A DNA stretch of 64,000 nucleotides from PALSA-911 sp963839645. GTDB lineage: Bacteria; Pseudomonadota; Alphaproteobacteria; Acetobacterales; Acetobacteraceae. Shown in pieces: positions 52,625 to 62,486 of the stretch (position 1 is its first letter; the number at the start of each line of letters is the position of its first letter). Below the pieces are notes generated by a model. It was not told the origin of the DNA, did no database searches, and saw nothing but the letters and a program-made list of their open reading frames with translations. Made by a program: the position numbers and the translations under genes. The stretch covers positions 434,001 to 498,000 of the forward strand of contig CAWIVZ010000001.1 of NCBI GenBank assembly GCA_963839645.1, read 5' to 3'.

Positions 52625-54185
52625 ATGCGTAAGATTCTGCTGGCCAGCGCGGCCATGCTCACTGCGACCGCCGGTGGCGCGTTCGCCCAGTTGGTTCCCG
52701 GCACGACCCAGAGCGCCTATTCGGGCATGATCCCGAACGTGCCGACGTCCGCCGCGGGCGCCAACAACAACAACAACGTCGCCGCCCGCGCCATTCCGGG
52801 CCCGACCGCCAACCCGACCCCCGGCACGTTCGTCATCCGCCTCGGTGGCCGCGTGAACGTGGAAGCTCGGCGCTGGCTGGTCCAGCATCGATAGCATCTA
52901 CACGCCGGGCACGCCTGCCTCCGGTGGCGTGACCGTCACCACACCGGCCGTCGGCGGCATCGCGACCTTGCCGGCTGGCAACACGTTTGTCAGCGTGAAT
53001 ACCGCGACCGGCACGATCACCTCCAAGACGCCGACGGTTGCTGCTACCCCCGCTTCCGGCGCCAAGAAGAACCCGTACGGCATCGGCACCTATATGCGCC
53101 TGTATCCGGGCCTGGACGCCATGGCGACCAACGGCCTGCGCTACGGTGCCGGCACCGAAATCCGCATGAACTCGCCGACCCCGGCTCTCGGCACCGGTGC
53201 CGTCGCCACCGGCGGCGCCAGCGCCTACACGTTCGGCAATACCCTGTATCGTCCGCCGCGCCTTCGTCTACGCCGCCGGGGACAACTGGGGCTCTGGTGC
53301 GCGCCGGTAGGGCGACGGCGTGATCTCGCTGTTCGACGGCGGCGTGACCACCAGCCAGAACTGGTCCAACTCCGGCGTGCTGAACGGCGGCGACGCCCAG
53401 TTCACCACCCCGAGCGCCTGGCCATTCCGTTCTACTGGATGGCGGTTGCCGGCAACGAGTACGACAGCAACAAGATCGTCTACATCTCGCCGAAGCTGTT
53501 CGGGGTCGAGGCCGGCTTCTCCTACGCGCCGGCCGCCGGCAACCTGTATGCCTCTTGCAGCGTTCCCGGCTCCAACTGCTCGACCCTGTCGTCCTCGTCC
53601 GTGGTGTCTGACGCCGCCCGCTACACCGACCTGTATCAGGCCGGTCTGCGTTACCTGAACGACGTCGGCCCGGTGAACCTGCGCGTCTACGGCGTGTATG
53701 TCGGCAGCGGCACGGTCAGCTACACCGGCCCGGCTCCGAAGTATGGCTCGGTTGCCGGCTTCTTCGACAACATCAGCGTGTTCAACGCCGGCGCGGCGGC
53801 TACCTTTGCCGGCTTCACGCTGGGTGCGAACTGGATCGGCGGCGCCATGAACGGCCAGTTCGTGCCGAAGCCCGCTGGCGGCGCGAACCTGAACGCCACC
53901 ACCGTCGGTCTGCAGTATGTGACCGGCGCGCTGACCCTCGGCGTGACCGGCGCCGTGGCGGACTCGCAGGGCGCGATCGGCCTGGTTGGGCAGACGCAGC
54001 AGCATGAGCAGGAAATCTCCTTCGGCGGCCGCTACGTCGTGGCTCCCGGCCTGGCGGTTTCCGCGGACTACATCTACCAGCAGCGCCGCCAGAACGGTTA
54101 CAACTTCGTGACCGGCGCCGTTGGCAACGACTACAACGCGATCCACGGCCAGTCCGTCCTGCTCGGCGTCGCCGTCAACTGGTAA
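52625..54185 (+). CDS. Outer-membrane porin (frameshifted)
   Basis: Starts at ATG 52625 after GAGGAG, with signal peptide MRKILLASAAMLTATAGGAF (cleaved after AFA). The barrel continues through several frames: LGAGWSSIDSIYTPGTPASG, NPYGIGTYMRLYPGLDAMAT, DGVISLFDGGVTTSQNW, then YWMAVAGNEYDSNKIVYISP to the C-terminal Trp (LLGVAVNW). Breaks lie near 52872, 53257, 53300 and 53420 and include both extra and missing bases. The total of about 518 residues suits an alphaproteobacterial general porin. Confidence 0.82.
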
Positions 54186-54210
54186 GCCTTTGATAAGCCT
54201 AGGACGAAAG

Positions 54211-54239
54211 AACGGCGGGGAGCTTTCCCCGCCGTTTTT
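54211..54239 (+). terminator. Rho-independent terminator after the porin gene
   Basis: An 11-bp perfect stem, AACGGCGGGGA and TCCCCGCCGTT, with a GCTT loop, followed by TTT; it starts 26 bp after the porin stop. This is the best intrinsic terminator in the window. Confidence 0.85.
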
Positions 54240-54370
54240 CGTTGCAGCGCCTGCTGGCCCTTTGGCCGCCAATATCGGGGCGGCGCCGGCATTCGGGCAG
54301 GTGGGTATTGGCGGCGCTTCGCGGACAGGCTAGGTAGCGCGTTGCACTTGCACGAACCTCAGGCCCTGAC

Positions 54371-54924
54371 ATGACACTCTCGCGATCGACGCTTCTGCCC
54401 ATCCTGCTGCTGGGAGTATGGCCTTGGCCGGCTGCGCCAGTTCGGCGATCTCTCCGAACCAGGTCCCCGACAACTACTCGGGCCTCCAAGGCCCGAATTC
54501 CGAAAGCTCGCGGCTGATCGGCAGCGCCACCGGCAGCGACGTCATTCTCGGCACGTCCAAGAACAAGCCGGCGGAAGGCTCTGGCGGTGGCGGCACCGGC
54601 CTGGGCGTGAACGCCTATCTGTGGCGCGGCGCGCTCGACACCCTCTCGTTCATGCCGCTGGCCTCCGCCGACCCGTTCGGCGGCGTGATCATCACCGACT
54701 GGTACCAGCCGCAGGGCGCCGGCGGGGAACGCTTCAAGGCGACCGCCTATATCCTGAGCCGGGAACTGCGCGCCGACGCGCTGCGCGTCGCGATGTTCCG
54801 CCAGGTGGAACAGAAGGGCCAGTGGGTGGACGCGCCGATCAGCCCGGGCACCGTCTCGGAGATCGAGAACAAGGTGCTGTCGCGCGCCCGCGCGTTGCGC
54901 GCGCAGAGCAACCCGAGCGGCTAG
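54371..54924 (+). CDS. DUF3576 lipoprotein (frameshift in the signal peptide)
   Basis: About 184 residues. The signal peptide starts at ATG 54371 (MTLSRSTLLPILLLG) and continues in a second frame as MALAGCASSA, giving a proper lipobox LAGC; one base is missing near 54416. The mature part GVNAYLWRGALDTLSFMPLA, then GGVIITDWY and ILSRELRADALRVAMFRQV is the DUF3576 signature. It directly precedes leuS, as in many alphaproteobacteria. The role, probably at the outer membrane, is unknown. Confidence 0.83.
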
Positions 54925-54997
54925 CCACGGCCGGGCCGGCGACGCCGCCCGGACCATCCGCGACAATGACGACCCAGAACGATGTTTGGGAACGCTG

Positions 54998-57652
54998 ATG
55001 CCTGAAATCCAGACCGAGACACCCCAAGCCGCGCCGGATGCCCCGCGCTACAATTTCCGCGACGCGGAGCCGCGCTGGCAGCAGGAATGGGACCGGCTCG
55101 GGTGCTTCCGGGTCGAGGATGTGCCGACCGACGGCAAGCCGAAATACTACGTGCTGGAGATGTTCCCCTATCCCAGCGGCAAGATCCACATGGGGCATGT
55201 GCGGAACTACACCCTCGGGGACGTGGTGGCCCGCTACAAGCGCGCGCGCGGCTTCTCCGTGCTGCATCCGATGGGCTGGGACGCCTTCGGCCTGCCGGCG
55301 GAAAACGCGGCGCGCGAGCGCGGCGTGCATCCCGCCAAGTGGACCTATGAGAACATCGCCAACATGCGCGCCGAATTGCAGCGCATGGGCCTGTCGCTGG
55401 ACTGGACCCGCGAATTCGCCACCTGCGATGCATCGTATTACGGCCAGCAGCAGAAGCTGTTCCTCGATTTCCTCGCCGCCGGCCTGGTGGAGCGCAAGGA
55501 AAGCTGGGTGAACTGGGACCCGGTGGACGGCACCGTGCTGGCCAACGAGCAGGTCATCGACGGCCGCGGCTGGCGCTCCGGCGCGCTGGTGGAGAAGAAG
55601 CTGCTGTCGCAGTGGTTCTTCAGCATCACCAAATACGCGCCCGACCTGCTCGCGGCGCTCGATCGCATGGACCGCTGGCCCGAGCGCGTGCGCACGATGC
55701 AGAAGAACTGGATCGGCCACAGCACCGGCGCGCAGCTGCACTTCCCGCTGGTCGCCCCGGAAGCCGGCCCAGAGGCCCGTATCGACCGGATCGAGGTTTA
55801 TACCACCCGCCCCGACACGCTGTTCGGCATGTCCTTCGTCGCCCTGGCCCCGGAGCATCCGCTGGCTGCCGCCATCGCCGCGCGCGACCTGGAAGCCGCG
55901 GCCTTCGTCGCCGAATGCCGCCAGCTCGGCACCAGCGAGGCGGTGATCGAGACGGCGGAAAAGAAAGGGTTCGACACCGGCCTGCGGGTCGCCCATCCGT
56001 TCCTGAAGGGCAAGACCTTTCCGGTCTGGATCGCCAATTTCGTGCTCATGGAATACGGCACCGGCGCCATCTTCGGCTGCCCCGCGCACGACCAGCGCGA
56101 CATCGAGTTCGCCCGCAAATACGGCCTGGACGTAACCCCCGTGGTGCTGCCGCCGGACGCCGATCCCGCGACCTTCGCGGTCGGCACGGAGGCCTATGTC
56201 GGCCCTGGCACGATCTACCATTCCGGCTTCCTCGACGGCCTCGACGTGGCCGAGGCGAAGGCGCGGGCCATCGCCGAACTGGAACGTCTGGACGTCGGGC
56301 GTGGCGTCACCAACTGGCGCCTGCGCGACTGGGGCGTCAGCCGGCAGCGCTATTGGGGCTGCCCGATCCCGGTGATCCATTGCGCCGCCTGCGGCGTGCA
56401 GCCGGTGCCCGCCGACCAGCTGCCCGTCGTGCTGCCGGAGGATGTGACCTTCGACAAGCCGGGCAATCCGCTCGATCACCATCCGACCTGGAAGCACGTG
56501 CCCTGCCCGTCCTGCGGCGCCCCGGCCCGGCGCGAGACGGATACCTGCGACACCTTCGTCGACAGCTCCTGGTATTTCGCCCGGTTCTGCAGCCCACAGG
56601 CCAAGGAACCGGTCAGCCGCGCGGCGGCGGATCACTGGCTGCCGGTGGACCAGTATATCGGCGGCATCGAGCATGCGATCCTGCATCTGCTCTATGCACG
56701 CTTCTTCACACGCGCGATGTCCGCCACCGGCAGCCTGGCGGTGGACGAGCCGTTCGACGGGCTGTTCACCCAGGGCATGGTCACCCATGCCAGCTTCCGC
56801 GGTTCCGATGGCCGCTGGCTGTATCCCGAGGAAGTTGACATCCGCGCCGATGGCAACGCCGTGCATCGGGAAACCGGCGAGGCCGTCACGGTCGGCCGGG
56901 TCGAGGCGATGTCGAAATCCAAGCGCAACACCGTCGACCCCGGTGAGATTATTTTCCGGTATGGCGCCGATACGGCGCGCTGGTTCATCCTGTCGGACAA
57001 TCCGCCCGACCGCGATATCGAATGGACGGAATCGGGCGTCGCCGGCGCCTATCGCTTCACCCAGCGGGTTTTCCGTCTCGCCGAAGCCGCCGCCGGCATC
57101 ACGGCCGGCGCGCAGCCGGAAACCTTCGGTCCGGCCGCGACCGCGCTGCGCCGCGCGACCCACCGGGCCATCGCCGCGCTGACCGAGGCGCTGGAAAGCT
57201 TCGCCTTCAACGTCGCCGTGGCGCGGCTGTACGAACTGGCCAACGCCATCGCCGAGGCAGCCAGCCTCGACACCAGGAGCGCCGCCGATGAGCCGGGGCT
57301 CGGCTGGGCGCGGCTGGAGGCGCTGTCGATGCTGGCGCGTCTCGCCGGGCCGATGATGCCGCATCTGGCGGAGGAAGTGCACGCGCTGCTGCATCCCGGC
57401 GAACCGATGGTGGCGAACCTGCCATGGCCGGAAGCCGATCCGGCCCTGGTCGCCGCCGACAGCGTGACGATCGCGGTACAGGTCATGGGCAAGCTGCGCG
57501 GCGCGATCGTCGTCGCCCCCGATGCCAGCGCGGAGGCGGTCATCTCGGCGGCGGAGAACGAGCCGAACGTCGCCCGGCTGCTGGCCGGCAAACGCGTCGT
57601 CAAGCGCATCCACGTGCCGGGCCGCATCGTGAACTTCGTGATCGCGGCCTAG
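54998..57652 (+). CDS. leuS: Leucyl-tRNA synthetase
   Basis: An 884-residue class Ia synthetase starting at ATG 54998. The HIGH-type motif is KIHMGHVRNYTLGDVVARY (about residue 64), the editing domain includes VYTTRPDTLFGMSFVALAPE, a zinc-binding pair of CXXC motifs is near CAACGVQ and CPSCGAP, and the KMSKS-type motif is AMSKSKRNTVDP near 637. The C-terminal anticodon-binding domain ends VPGRIVNFVIAA. The frame is intact. Confidence 0.97.
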   Translation: MPEIQTETPQAAPDAPRYNFRDAEPRWQQEWDRLGCFRVEDVPTDGKPKYYVLEMFPYPSGKIHMGHVRNYTLGDVVARYKRARGFSVLHPMGWDAFGLPAENAARERGVHPAKWTYENIANMRAELQRMGLSLDWTREFATCDASYYGQQQKLFLDFLAAGLVERKESWVNWDPVDGTVLANEQVIDGRGWRSGALVEKKLLSQWFFSITKYAPDLLAALDRMDRWPERVRTMQKNWIGHSTGAQLHFPLVAPEAGPEARIDRIEVYTTRPDTLFGMSFVALAPEHPLAAAIAARDLEAAAFVAECRQLGTSEAVIETAEKKGFDTGLRVAHPFLKGKTFPVWIANFVLMEYGTGAIFGCPAHDQRDIEFARKYGLDVTPVVLPPDADPATFAVGTEAYVGPGTIYHSGFLDGLDVAEAKARAIAELERLDVGRGVTNWRLRDWGVSRQRYWGCPIPVIHCAACGVQPVPADQLPVVLPEDVTFDKPGNPLDHHPTWKHVPCPSCGAPARRETDTCDTFVDSSWYFARFCSPQAKEPVSRAAADHWLPVDQYIGGIEHAILHLLYARFFTRAMSATGSLAVDEPFDGLFTQGMVTHASFRGSDGRWLYPEEVDIRADGNAVHRETGEAVTVGRVEAMSKSKRNTVDPGEIIFRYGADTARWFILSDNPPDRDIEWTESGVAGAYRFTQRVFRLAEAAAGITAGAQPETFGPAATALRRATHRAIAALTEALESFAFNVAVARLYELANAIAEAASLDTRSAADEPGLGWARLEALSMLARLAGPMMPHLAEEVHALLHPGEPMVANLPWPEADPALVAADSVTIAVQVMGKLRGAIVVAPDASAEAVISAAENEPNVARLLAGKRVVKRIHVPGRIVNFVIAA

Positions 57653-57755
57653 AGCATGATCGGCTCAGATAGAATCGCCGCTCCTGCTCTAGCCTTTGTT
57701 TTGGCGAGCATTTTCATCGGATCATGTGAAGAACATGATCCGATAAGGCTCTAGC
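57653..57755. repeat. RIME-like palindromic intergenic element
   Basis: ATCGGATCATG (57716–57726) and CATGATCCGAT (57734–57744) form a perfect 11-bp inverted repeat with a 7-base loop. The outer edges carry CTAGAGCATGATCGG and AAGGCTCTAG. GAGCATGATC palindromes of this kind recur as mosaic elements in alphaproteobacterial intergenic DNA. It lies between leuS and lptE and may be transcribed as a hairpin. Confidence 0.6.
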
Positions 57756-57760
57756 GCGGG

Positions 57761-58300
57761 ATGACCGGCCGCCGCACCCTGCTGGCGCGACTGGGCAGCC
57801 TGGCCGGGCTGTCCGTCCTGGCGGGCTGCGGCTTCCATCCGGCGTATATGCCGACCGCGTCCGGTGATGCCGGCACCGCGCAGCGCGAGATGGCCGCGGT
57901 GTTCATCGGCAATATCAGCGAACGAAGCGGCCAGCTGCTCCGCCAGGCGCTACAGGAACGCTTCGAGCGAGCCGGGGCGGGCGAGGCGCGACGCTACACC
58001 CTGGCCGTCAGCTATGGGATCGGCGGCGAGGGGGTCGCGGTCCTGCCGGACACCAACGTCACGCGCATCCGGGTCATCGGCGACGCCAGTTGGTACCTTA
58101 TCGCCCAGGACCCGGCGAAAACCCGCCTCGCAGCCGGCCACGCACGCGCGGTGGACGGCTATAATATCCTCAACCAGCAATACTTCTTCAGCGATCTCAG
58201 CAACGAGGATGCGCAGCGGCGGCTAGCCGACGCGGTGGCCGACCAGATCGCCATTCAGGTCGCCGCCTGGTTTCGCGCCCGTGCCGCCAACGCTGGCTGA
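57761..58300 (+). CDS. lptE: LPS-assembly lipoprotein LptE
   Basis: A 179-residue lipoprotein with signal peptide ending in LAGCGFHPAY, the typical LptE start. The body includes RRYTLAVSYGIGGEGVAVLP, NVTRIRVIGDASWYLI and AVDGYNILNQQYFFSDLSNE, which match the alphaproteobacterial LptE family. It plugs the LptD barrel that inserts LPS in the outer membrane. It sits in the conserved order leuS–lptE–holA. Confidence 0.88.
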   Translation: MTGRRTLLARLGSLAGLSVLAGCGFHPAYMPTASGDAGTAQREMAAVFIGNISERSGQLLRQALQERFERAGAGEARRYTLAVSYGIGGEGVAVLPDTNVTRIRVIGDASWYLIAQDPAKTRLAAGHARAVDGYNILNQQYFFSDLSNEDAQRRLADAVADQIAIQVAAWFRARAANAG

Positions 58301-58306
58301 GTTGCG

Positions 58307-59320
58307 ATGAAGCTGGACGCACGGCGGTTCCCGGCGTTCGTCAAGGACCTGGGCAGCTGCCGCGTGGTGTTGCTGCACGGCGAGGATGCCGGGCTGATCC
58401 GCGACCGCGCCGAGGCGCTGGTCCGCGGCGTCGCCGGCAGCCTCGACGATCCCTTCCTGGTCGCCGACCTCACCCGTGAAACCGCCGACCGCCTGGGCGA
58501 GGAGGCGTCGGCGCTGTCGCTGACCGGCGGGCGGCGCGTCGTGCGGGTGCGCGAGGTCACCGACGCCGCCACCGACCGGGTCAAGGCCGTGCTGGCCGGC
58601 AAGGCGCCGGCCCTGGTCGTGCTGGAGGCGCCCGGGCTTGCATCGCGTTCCAGGCTGCGAACCGCGGTGGAAGCGGCCGCCGACGGGGCGGCACTCGCCT
58701 GCTATCCCGAAGAGGGCCGCGACCTCGAACAGACGATCCGCGCCACCCTGTCGGAAGCCGGCGTTACCGCCGATACGGAGGCGCTGTCCTGGCTGGCCGG
58801 CCAGCTCGGCGCGGACCGCGCCTCCACCAAGCGGGAAATCGAGAAGCTGGCGCTGTACGCCGGGCCCGGCGGCCGCGTGGACCTGGACGCGGCGATGGCC
58901 TGCGTCGGGGACCTGGCGGGCCTGTCGATGGACGATGCCCTGTTCGCCGCGACCGAGGGCGACGTGGCGACCGCCGACCGCGCGCTGGAAGTCGCGATGG
59001 CGGAAGGCGCGGCGCCGGTGGGGGTGCTGCGGGCGGCGATGATGCATCTGCAACGCCTGCACCGCGTCCGGCTGGTGATGGAGGAAACCGGCGCATCGGC
59101 CGGCGACGCGGCGCGCACCGCGCGTCCCCCGGTGTTCTTCAAGCGCAGCGCCGCCTTCAACCGGGCCCTCGGGCTGTGGCCGTCCACCGCCCTCGCCGGC
59201 GCCCTGGCCTTCCTGTCCGAGGCCGAACGTGCCTGCAAGCGAACCGGCGCACCCGACGATTCCATCTGCCGCAACGCCGTCCTAACCCTCGCCCGCCGCG
59301 CGGCCGGCGGGCGCAGGTAG
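58307..59320 (+). CDS. holA: DNA polymerase III subunit delta
   Basis: A 337-residue clamp-loader subunit that opens the beta clamp. It starts MKLDARRFPAFVKDLGSCRV, has VVLLHGEDAGLIRDRAEAL at the N-terminus, SLTGGRRVVRVREVTDA, then ACYPEEGRDLEQTIRATLSE and LGADRASTKREIEKLALYAG, all typical HolA blocks. It begins 6 bp after lptE. Confidence 0.92.
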   Translation: MKLDARRFPAFVKDLGSCRVVLLHGEDAGLIRDRAEALVRGVAGSLDDPFLVADLTRETADRLGEEASALSLTGGRRVVRVREVTDAATDRVKAVLAGKAPALVVLEAPGLASRSRLRTAVEAAADGAALACYPEEGRDLEQTIRATLSEAGVTADTEALSWLAGQLGADRASTKREIEKLALYAGPGGRVDLDAAMACVGDLAGLSMDDALFAATEGDVATADRALEVAMAEGAAPVGVLRAAMMHLQRLHRVRLVMEETGASAGDAARTARPPVFFKRSAAFNRALGLWPSTALAGALAFLSEAERACKRTGAPDDSICRNAVLTLARRAAGGRR

Positions 59321-59327
59321 CCAGACT

Positions 59328-59560
59328 GGGGCTTTGCCCCAAACCCCAGGAGGGCTCCGCCCCTCCACCCCGCAAGGGAACTCGTTCCCTTGACCCTTTT
59401 AAATAGGTTTGCTGGGAAAGGGGGCATGCCTAAGCCTGTCAACGGCTACGTCGGTTAAGCCCCCTTTCCCAGCAAACCTGTCCATGGGGTTGAGGGGACG
59501 AGTTCCCTCACGGGTGCAGGGCGGAGCCCGCCGGGGTCTGGGGCAGAGCCCCAGCCTTGC
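59328..59560. repeat. Large imperfect inverted-repeat element
   Basis: The core arms GGTTTGCTGGGAAAGGGGGC (59406–59425) and its exact complement (59459–59478) flank a 33-base loop. Outside these, GGGGCTTTGCCCC, GGGCTCCGCCC and GGGAACTCG-type motifs on the left are mirrored on the right, so the arms extend imperfectly for about 115 bp each. It fills the space between convergent holA and the EI gene. Shorter relatives occur at 3' ends elsewhere in the window. Confidence 0.75.
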
Positions 59561-61445
59561 CTACCCGGCGTCCGGCTTGAACTCGGCGACCAGGGTGCGG
59601 ATGGAGGCGAGGTTGGATTGTTCCATCACCCGCCGGGCGAAGCGGGCGCAGGCGTCGATGTCCACCGCGCGGATCATCTGCTTCACCCGCGGCAAGGCCG
59701 ATGCGTTGACCGAGAAGCTGCGCAGACCGAGCCCGAGCAGCAGCGGGGTCAGCGACGCATTGCCGGCGATCTCTCCGCAGACCGAGACCGGCATGCGCAT
59801 GCGCAACGCGGCCTCGGTGGCGAACTGTACCAGGCGCAACACCGCCGGATGCAGCGGGTCATACAGATCCGCCACCTCGGCATTGCCGCGATCGACGGCC
59901 AGGGTATAGGCGGTGAGGTCGTTGGTGCCGATGGCGAAGAAATCCGCCTCCAGCGCCAGCGCGTCGGCGGACAGCGCGGCGCCCGGGGTTTCGATCATGA
60001 TGCCGAGCGGCGGCAGCTTTTCGGCCAGCCGCTCGCCGCGCCGGCGCAGGCGCCGGGCGACCCGTTCGTAGATCTCGCGGGCATCGCGGACCTCGGCGAC
60101 ATTGGTCACCATCGGCAGCATCACCCGCACCGGCCCGAACGCGGCGGCGCGCAGGATCGCCGCCAGCTGGGTCTCGAACAGGTCCGGCTGACGCAGCAGC
60201 AGACGGATGCCGCGCATGCCGAGCGCGGGATTCGGATCGCTGATCTCCGGCACGATGCCCTTGCTCGACCAGCGCCTCGATATCCTTCTCGCCGCCCCAG
60301 TCCAGCACGCGGATGGTCACCGGATCGCCGCTCATGGCTTCGACGACGCTGCGGTAGGCCTCGAACTGCGCCGCCTCGTCGGGCACGGTTTCGCGGTTCA
60401 TGAACAGGAATTCGGTGCGGAACAGGCCGATCCCCACCGCGCCGGACTGGGCGATCAGCGGCAGCTCGACCGGGATTTCCAGATTGGCCTGCAGCTCCAC
60501 CGCCTCGCCGTCCAGCGTTTCGGCCGGCAGGCGGCGCAGCCGGCTGAAGCGCTGGCGTTCCCGCGCGAAGGCCGTGACGGCGCGCCGCGCCGCGGTCAGC
60601 GTGGCGGCGGACGGGTTCAGCACGACGCTGCCGGTGCCGCCGTCGACGACCGCGACATCGCCGGGACGGATCGCCTGCACCAGGCCGGTCACGCCCAGCA
60701 CGGAGGGCACGCCGAGCGCCCGCAGCATCACCGCGGTATGCCCGTCCGCGCCGCCTTCGTCGGCGGCGACACCCGCCAGCCGCGAGGGATCGAGCAGCGC
60801 CGCATCGGCCGGGCGCAGGGCTTCGGCAACCAGGATGGCGCCTTCGGGCAGGCCGGCGAAACTGCGGAACGGCGCGCGCGTCAGGTTGCGCACCAGCCGG
60901 CGGCCGATCTCGCGCACTTCATCGGCACGGCGCTGCAGGCTGGCGCGCTCGTCGCCGGCGTTCGCGCCGGCGACCTGCGACAGAATGACCTCGGCGATCG
61001 CTTCGGTTTCCGCCACCACCGCGCTTTCCGCCGACAGCAGCGTTTCCGTGACCCGCCGGCGTGCGCCGCGGACCAGGCGGGAGGGGCCGATCATCTGGAT
61101 ATAGCCATCGATCAGCGGGCCGATCTCGGCCTGGCTCTCTTCCGGCAGCACGGCCAGCCTGCTGCGCAGCTTGGTGAGCTGCTTGCGCGATTGCAGAATG
61201 GCTGCGTCCAGCCGGACGCTTTCCGCGGCGATGTCGGCGGCCTGGATCTTGGTCTTGGTGATCTCGGCGGGTGCTTCGGTGGTGCCGAACACCGGGCCGA
61301 TGGCAACGCCGGCGGAAACCGGGATGCCGGTGAAGAACTGCTCCGGCCGCGCCCCGGTGGAGGCCCTGGCGGCACGGCCCAGGCGTTTGTGCTGCGGCGG
61401 CGGCGGCAGGCTGGGAGGTACCGGCGGGTCGTCAGTCCTGTTCAT
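59561..61445 (-). CDS. PEP-protein phosphotransferase, enzyme I (frameshifted)
   Basis: Enzyme I of a regulatory PTS, about 627 residues, starting at ATG 61445, which overlaps the HPr gene. The phosphohistidine region is ADEGGADGHTAVMLRALGVP (the residue before His is Gly rather than the usual Ser). Then GLFRTEFLFMNRETVPDE and VLDWGGEKDIEALVE. After an extra base near 60255 it continues IVPEISDPNPALGMRGIRLL, FFAIGTNDLTAYTLAVDRGN and VCGEIAGNASLTPLLLGLGL. It transfers phosphate from PEP to HPr. Confidence 0.9.
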
Positions 61446-61806
61446 GGAAGCCGGCCTCGACCAGTTCGGCCAAGGCTTCGATGGCTTCCTTGGCGTCCCA
61501 GCCCTCCGCGCGCAGCTGTATCGTCGAGCCCTGGCCCGCGCCCAGCATCATCAGGCCCATGATCGACCGGGCGGAGACGGACTGACCATCCCGACAGACC
61601 TCGACGCAGGCGCCGAACCGCTCTGCCAGGGTGACGAACTTCGCCGCCGCGCGGGCATGCAGGCCGCGCTTGTTGGAAATCGTGACGACCCGGGTGAGCG
61701 TCGGCTCCCCGATGGCGGGACCCGCGGCGGCGGCGGCCTGGAACATGCTTTCCGGCCGGACCGCATCCGGCTGCGCCGGCAACGGCGGCTCACGGTCCGC
61801 GGTCAT
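61432..61806 (-). CDS. Phosphocarrier protein HPr
   Basis: A 124-residue HPr with a ~35-residue N-terminal extension. The phosphorylated His50 is in NKRGLHARAAAKFV, and the regulatory Ser region is SARSIMGLMMLGAGQGSTIQ, the target of HprK. It overlaps the EI gene by 14 bp. The extension is low-complexity; a later start (Met near residue 21) is possible. Confidence 0.92.
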   Translation of the reverse strand: MTADREPPLPAQPDAVRPESMFQAAAAAGPAIGEPTLTRVVTISNKRGLHARAAAKFVTLAERFGACVEVCRDGQSVSARSIMGLMMLGAGQGSTIQLRAEGWDAKEAIEALAELVEAGFHEQD

Positions 61807-61830
61807 CGGACCGGACTCATGGGACGGGGC

Positions 61831-62253
61831 TCATTGGCAGGACCCGTTCAGCTTGCCGCCGTGCAGGACGTGCGAGGCGGCGGCGATGTATTTCCGCCCG
61901 GCCTCCTGCGCGCTGTCCACCGCGGCGGCGAGCGGCTGGGAGGAGCGGATCTTGGCGAGCTTCACGAGCATCGGCAGGTTGACCCCGGCGATGACCTCCA
62001 CATGCTTGCGATCCATCATCGAGATGGCGAGGTTGGAGGGCGTGCCGCCGAACATGTCGGTCAGCAGCACCACGCCGTCGCCGGTGTCGCAGCGGTCGAT
62101 GCAGGTCTCGATCTCGGTCCGGCGCCGCTCCATGTCGTCATCCGGGCCAATGCAGACGATATCCACATGCCGCTGGGCGCCAACGACATGCTCCATCGCC
62201 AGGCGCAGTTCCTCGGCCAGGCGCCCGTGGGTGACCAGCACCATGCCGATCAT
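61831..62253 (-). CDS. PTS EIIA component, mannose type
   Basis: A 140-residue EIIA(Man)-fold protein starting at ATG 62253. His9 in MIGMVLVTHGRLAEEL is the phosphorylation site; GDGVVLLTDMFGGTPSNLAI is the signature. No EIIB, EIIC or EIID genes are nearby, so the phosphate is used for regulation rather than sugar uptake, as known in alphaproteobacteria. It lies 24 bp upstream of the HPr gene. Confidence 0.92.
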   Translation of the reverse strand: MIGMVLVTHGRLAEELRLAMEHVVGAQRHVDIVCIGPDDDMERRRTEIETCIDRCDTGDGVVLLTDMFGGTPSNLAISMMDRKHVEVIAGVNLPMLVKLAKIRSSQPLAAAVDSAQEAGRKYIAAASHVLHGGKLNGSCQ

Positions 62254-62486
62254 CGCGGGTCCCGGATCGTTGTGGCGTCGCGGCCCGCAAGCGGGCGCGA
62301 TTGTGCACGACCTGGTCCTATGAACGAGTGCCAAGAATCGGCCCGGGGAGGAAAGCGGGTTGGGAAGTTCATTTGGTCGTCTCAGGCCTCCTGTGCCTGA
62401 ACCGGCGGGGGCAATCTGCCTCCGTCACTGAATAGGGTATCGCGCGGCGCTACATGCGCCAAATTCTCCGGCATATCCAGCCCATC

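Noticed and set aside
54839..57613. 924-codon open frame on the minus strand
   Set aside because: Antisense shadow of leuS, an intact essential gene.
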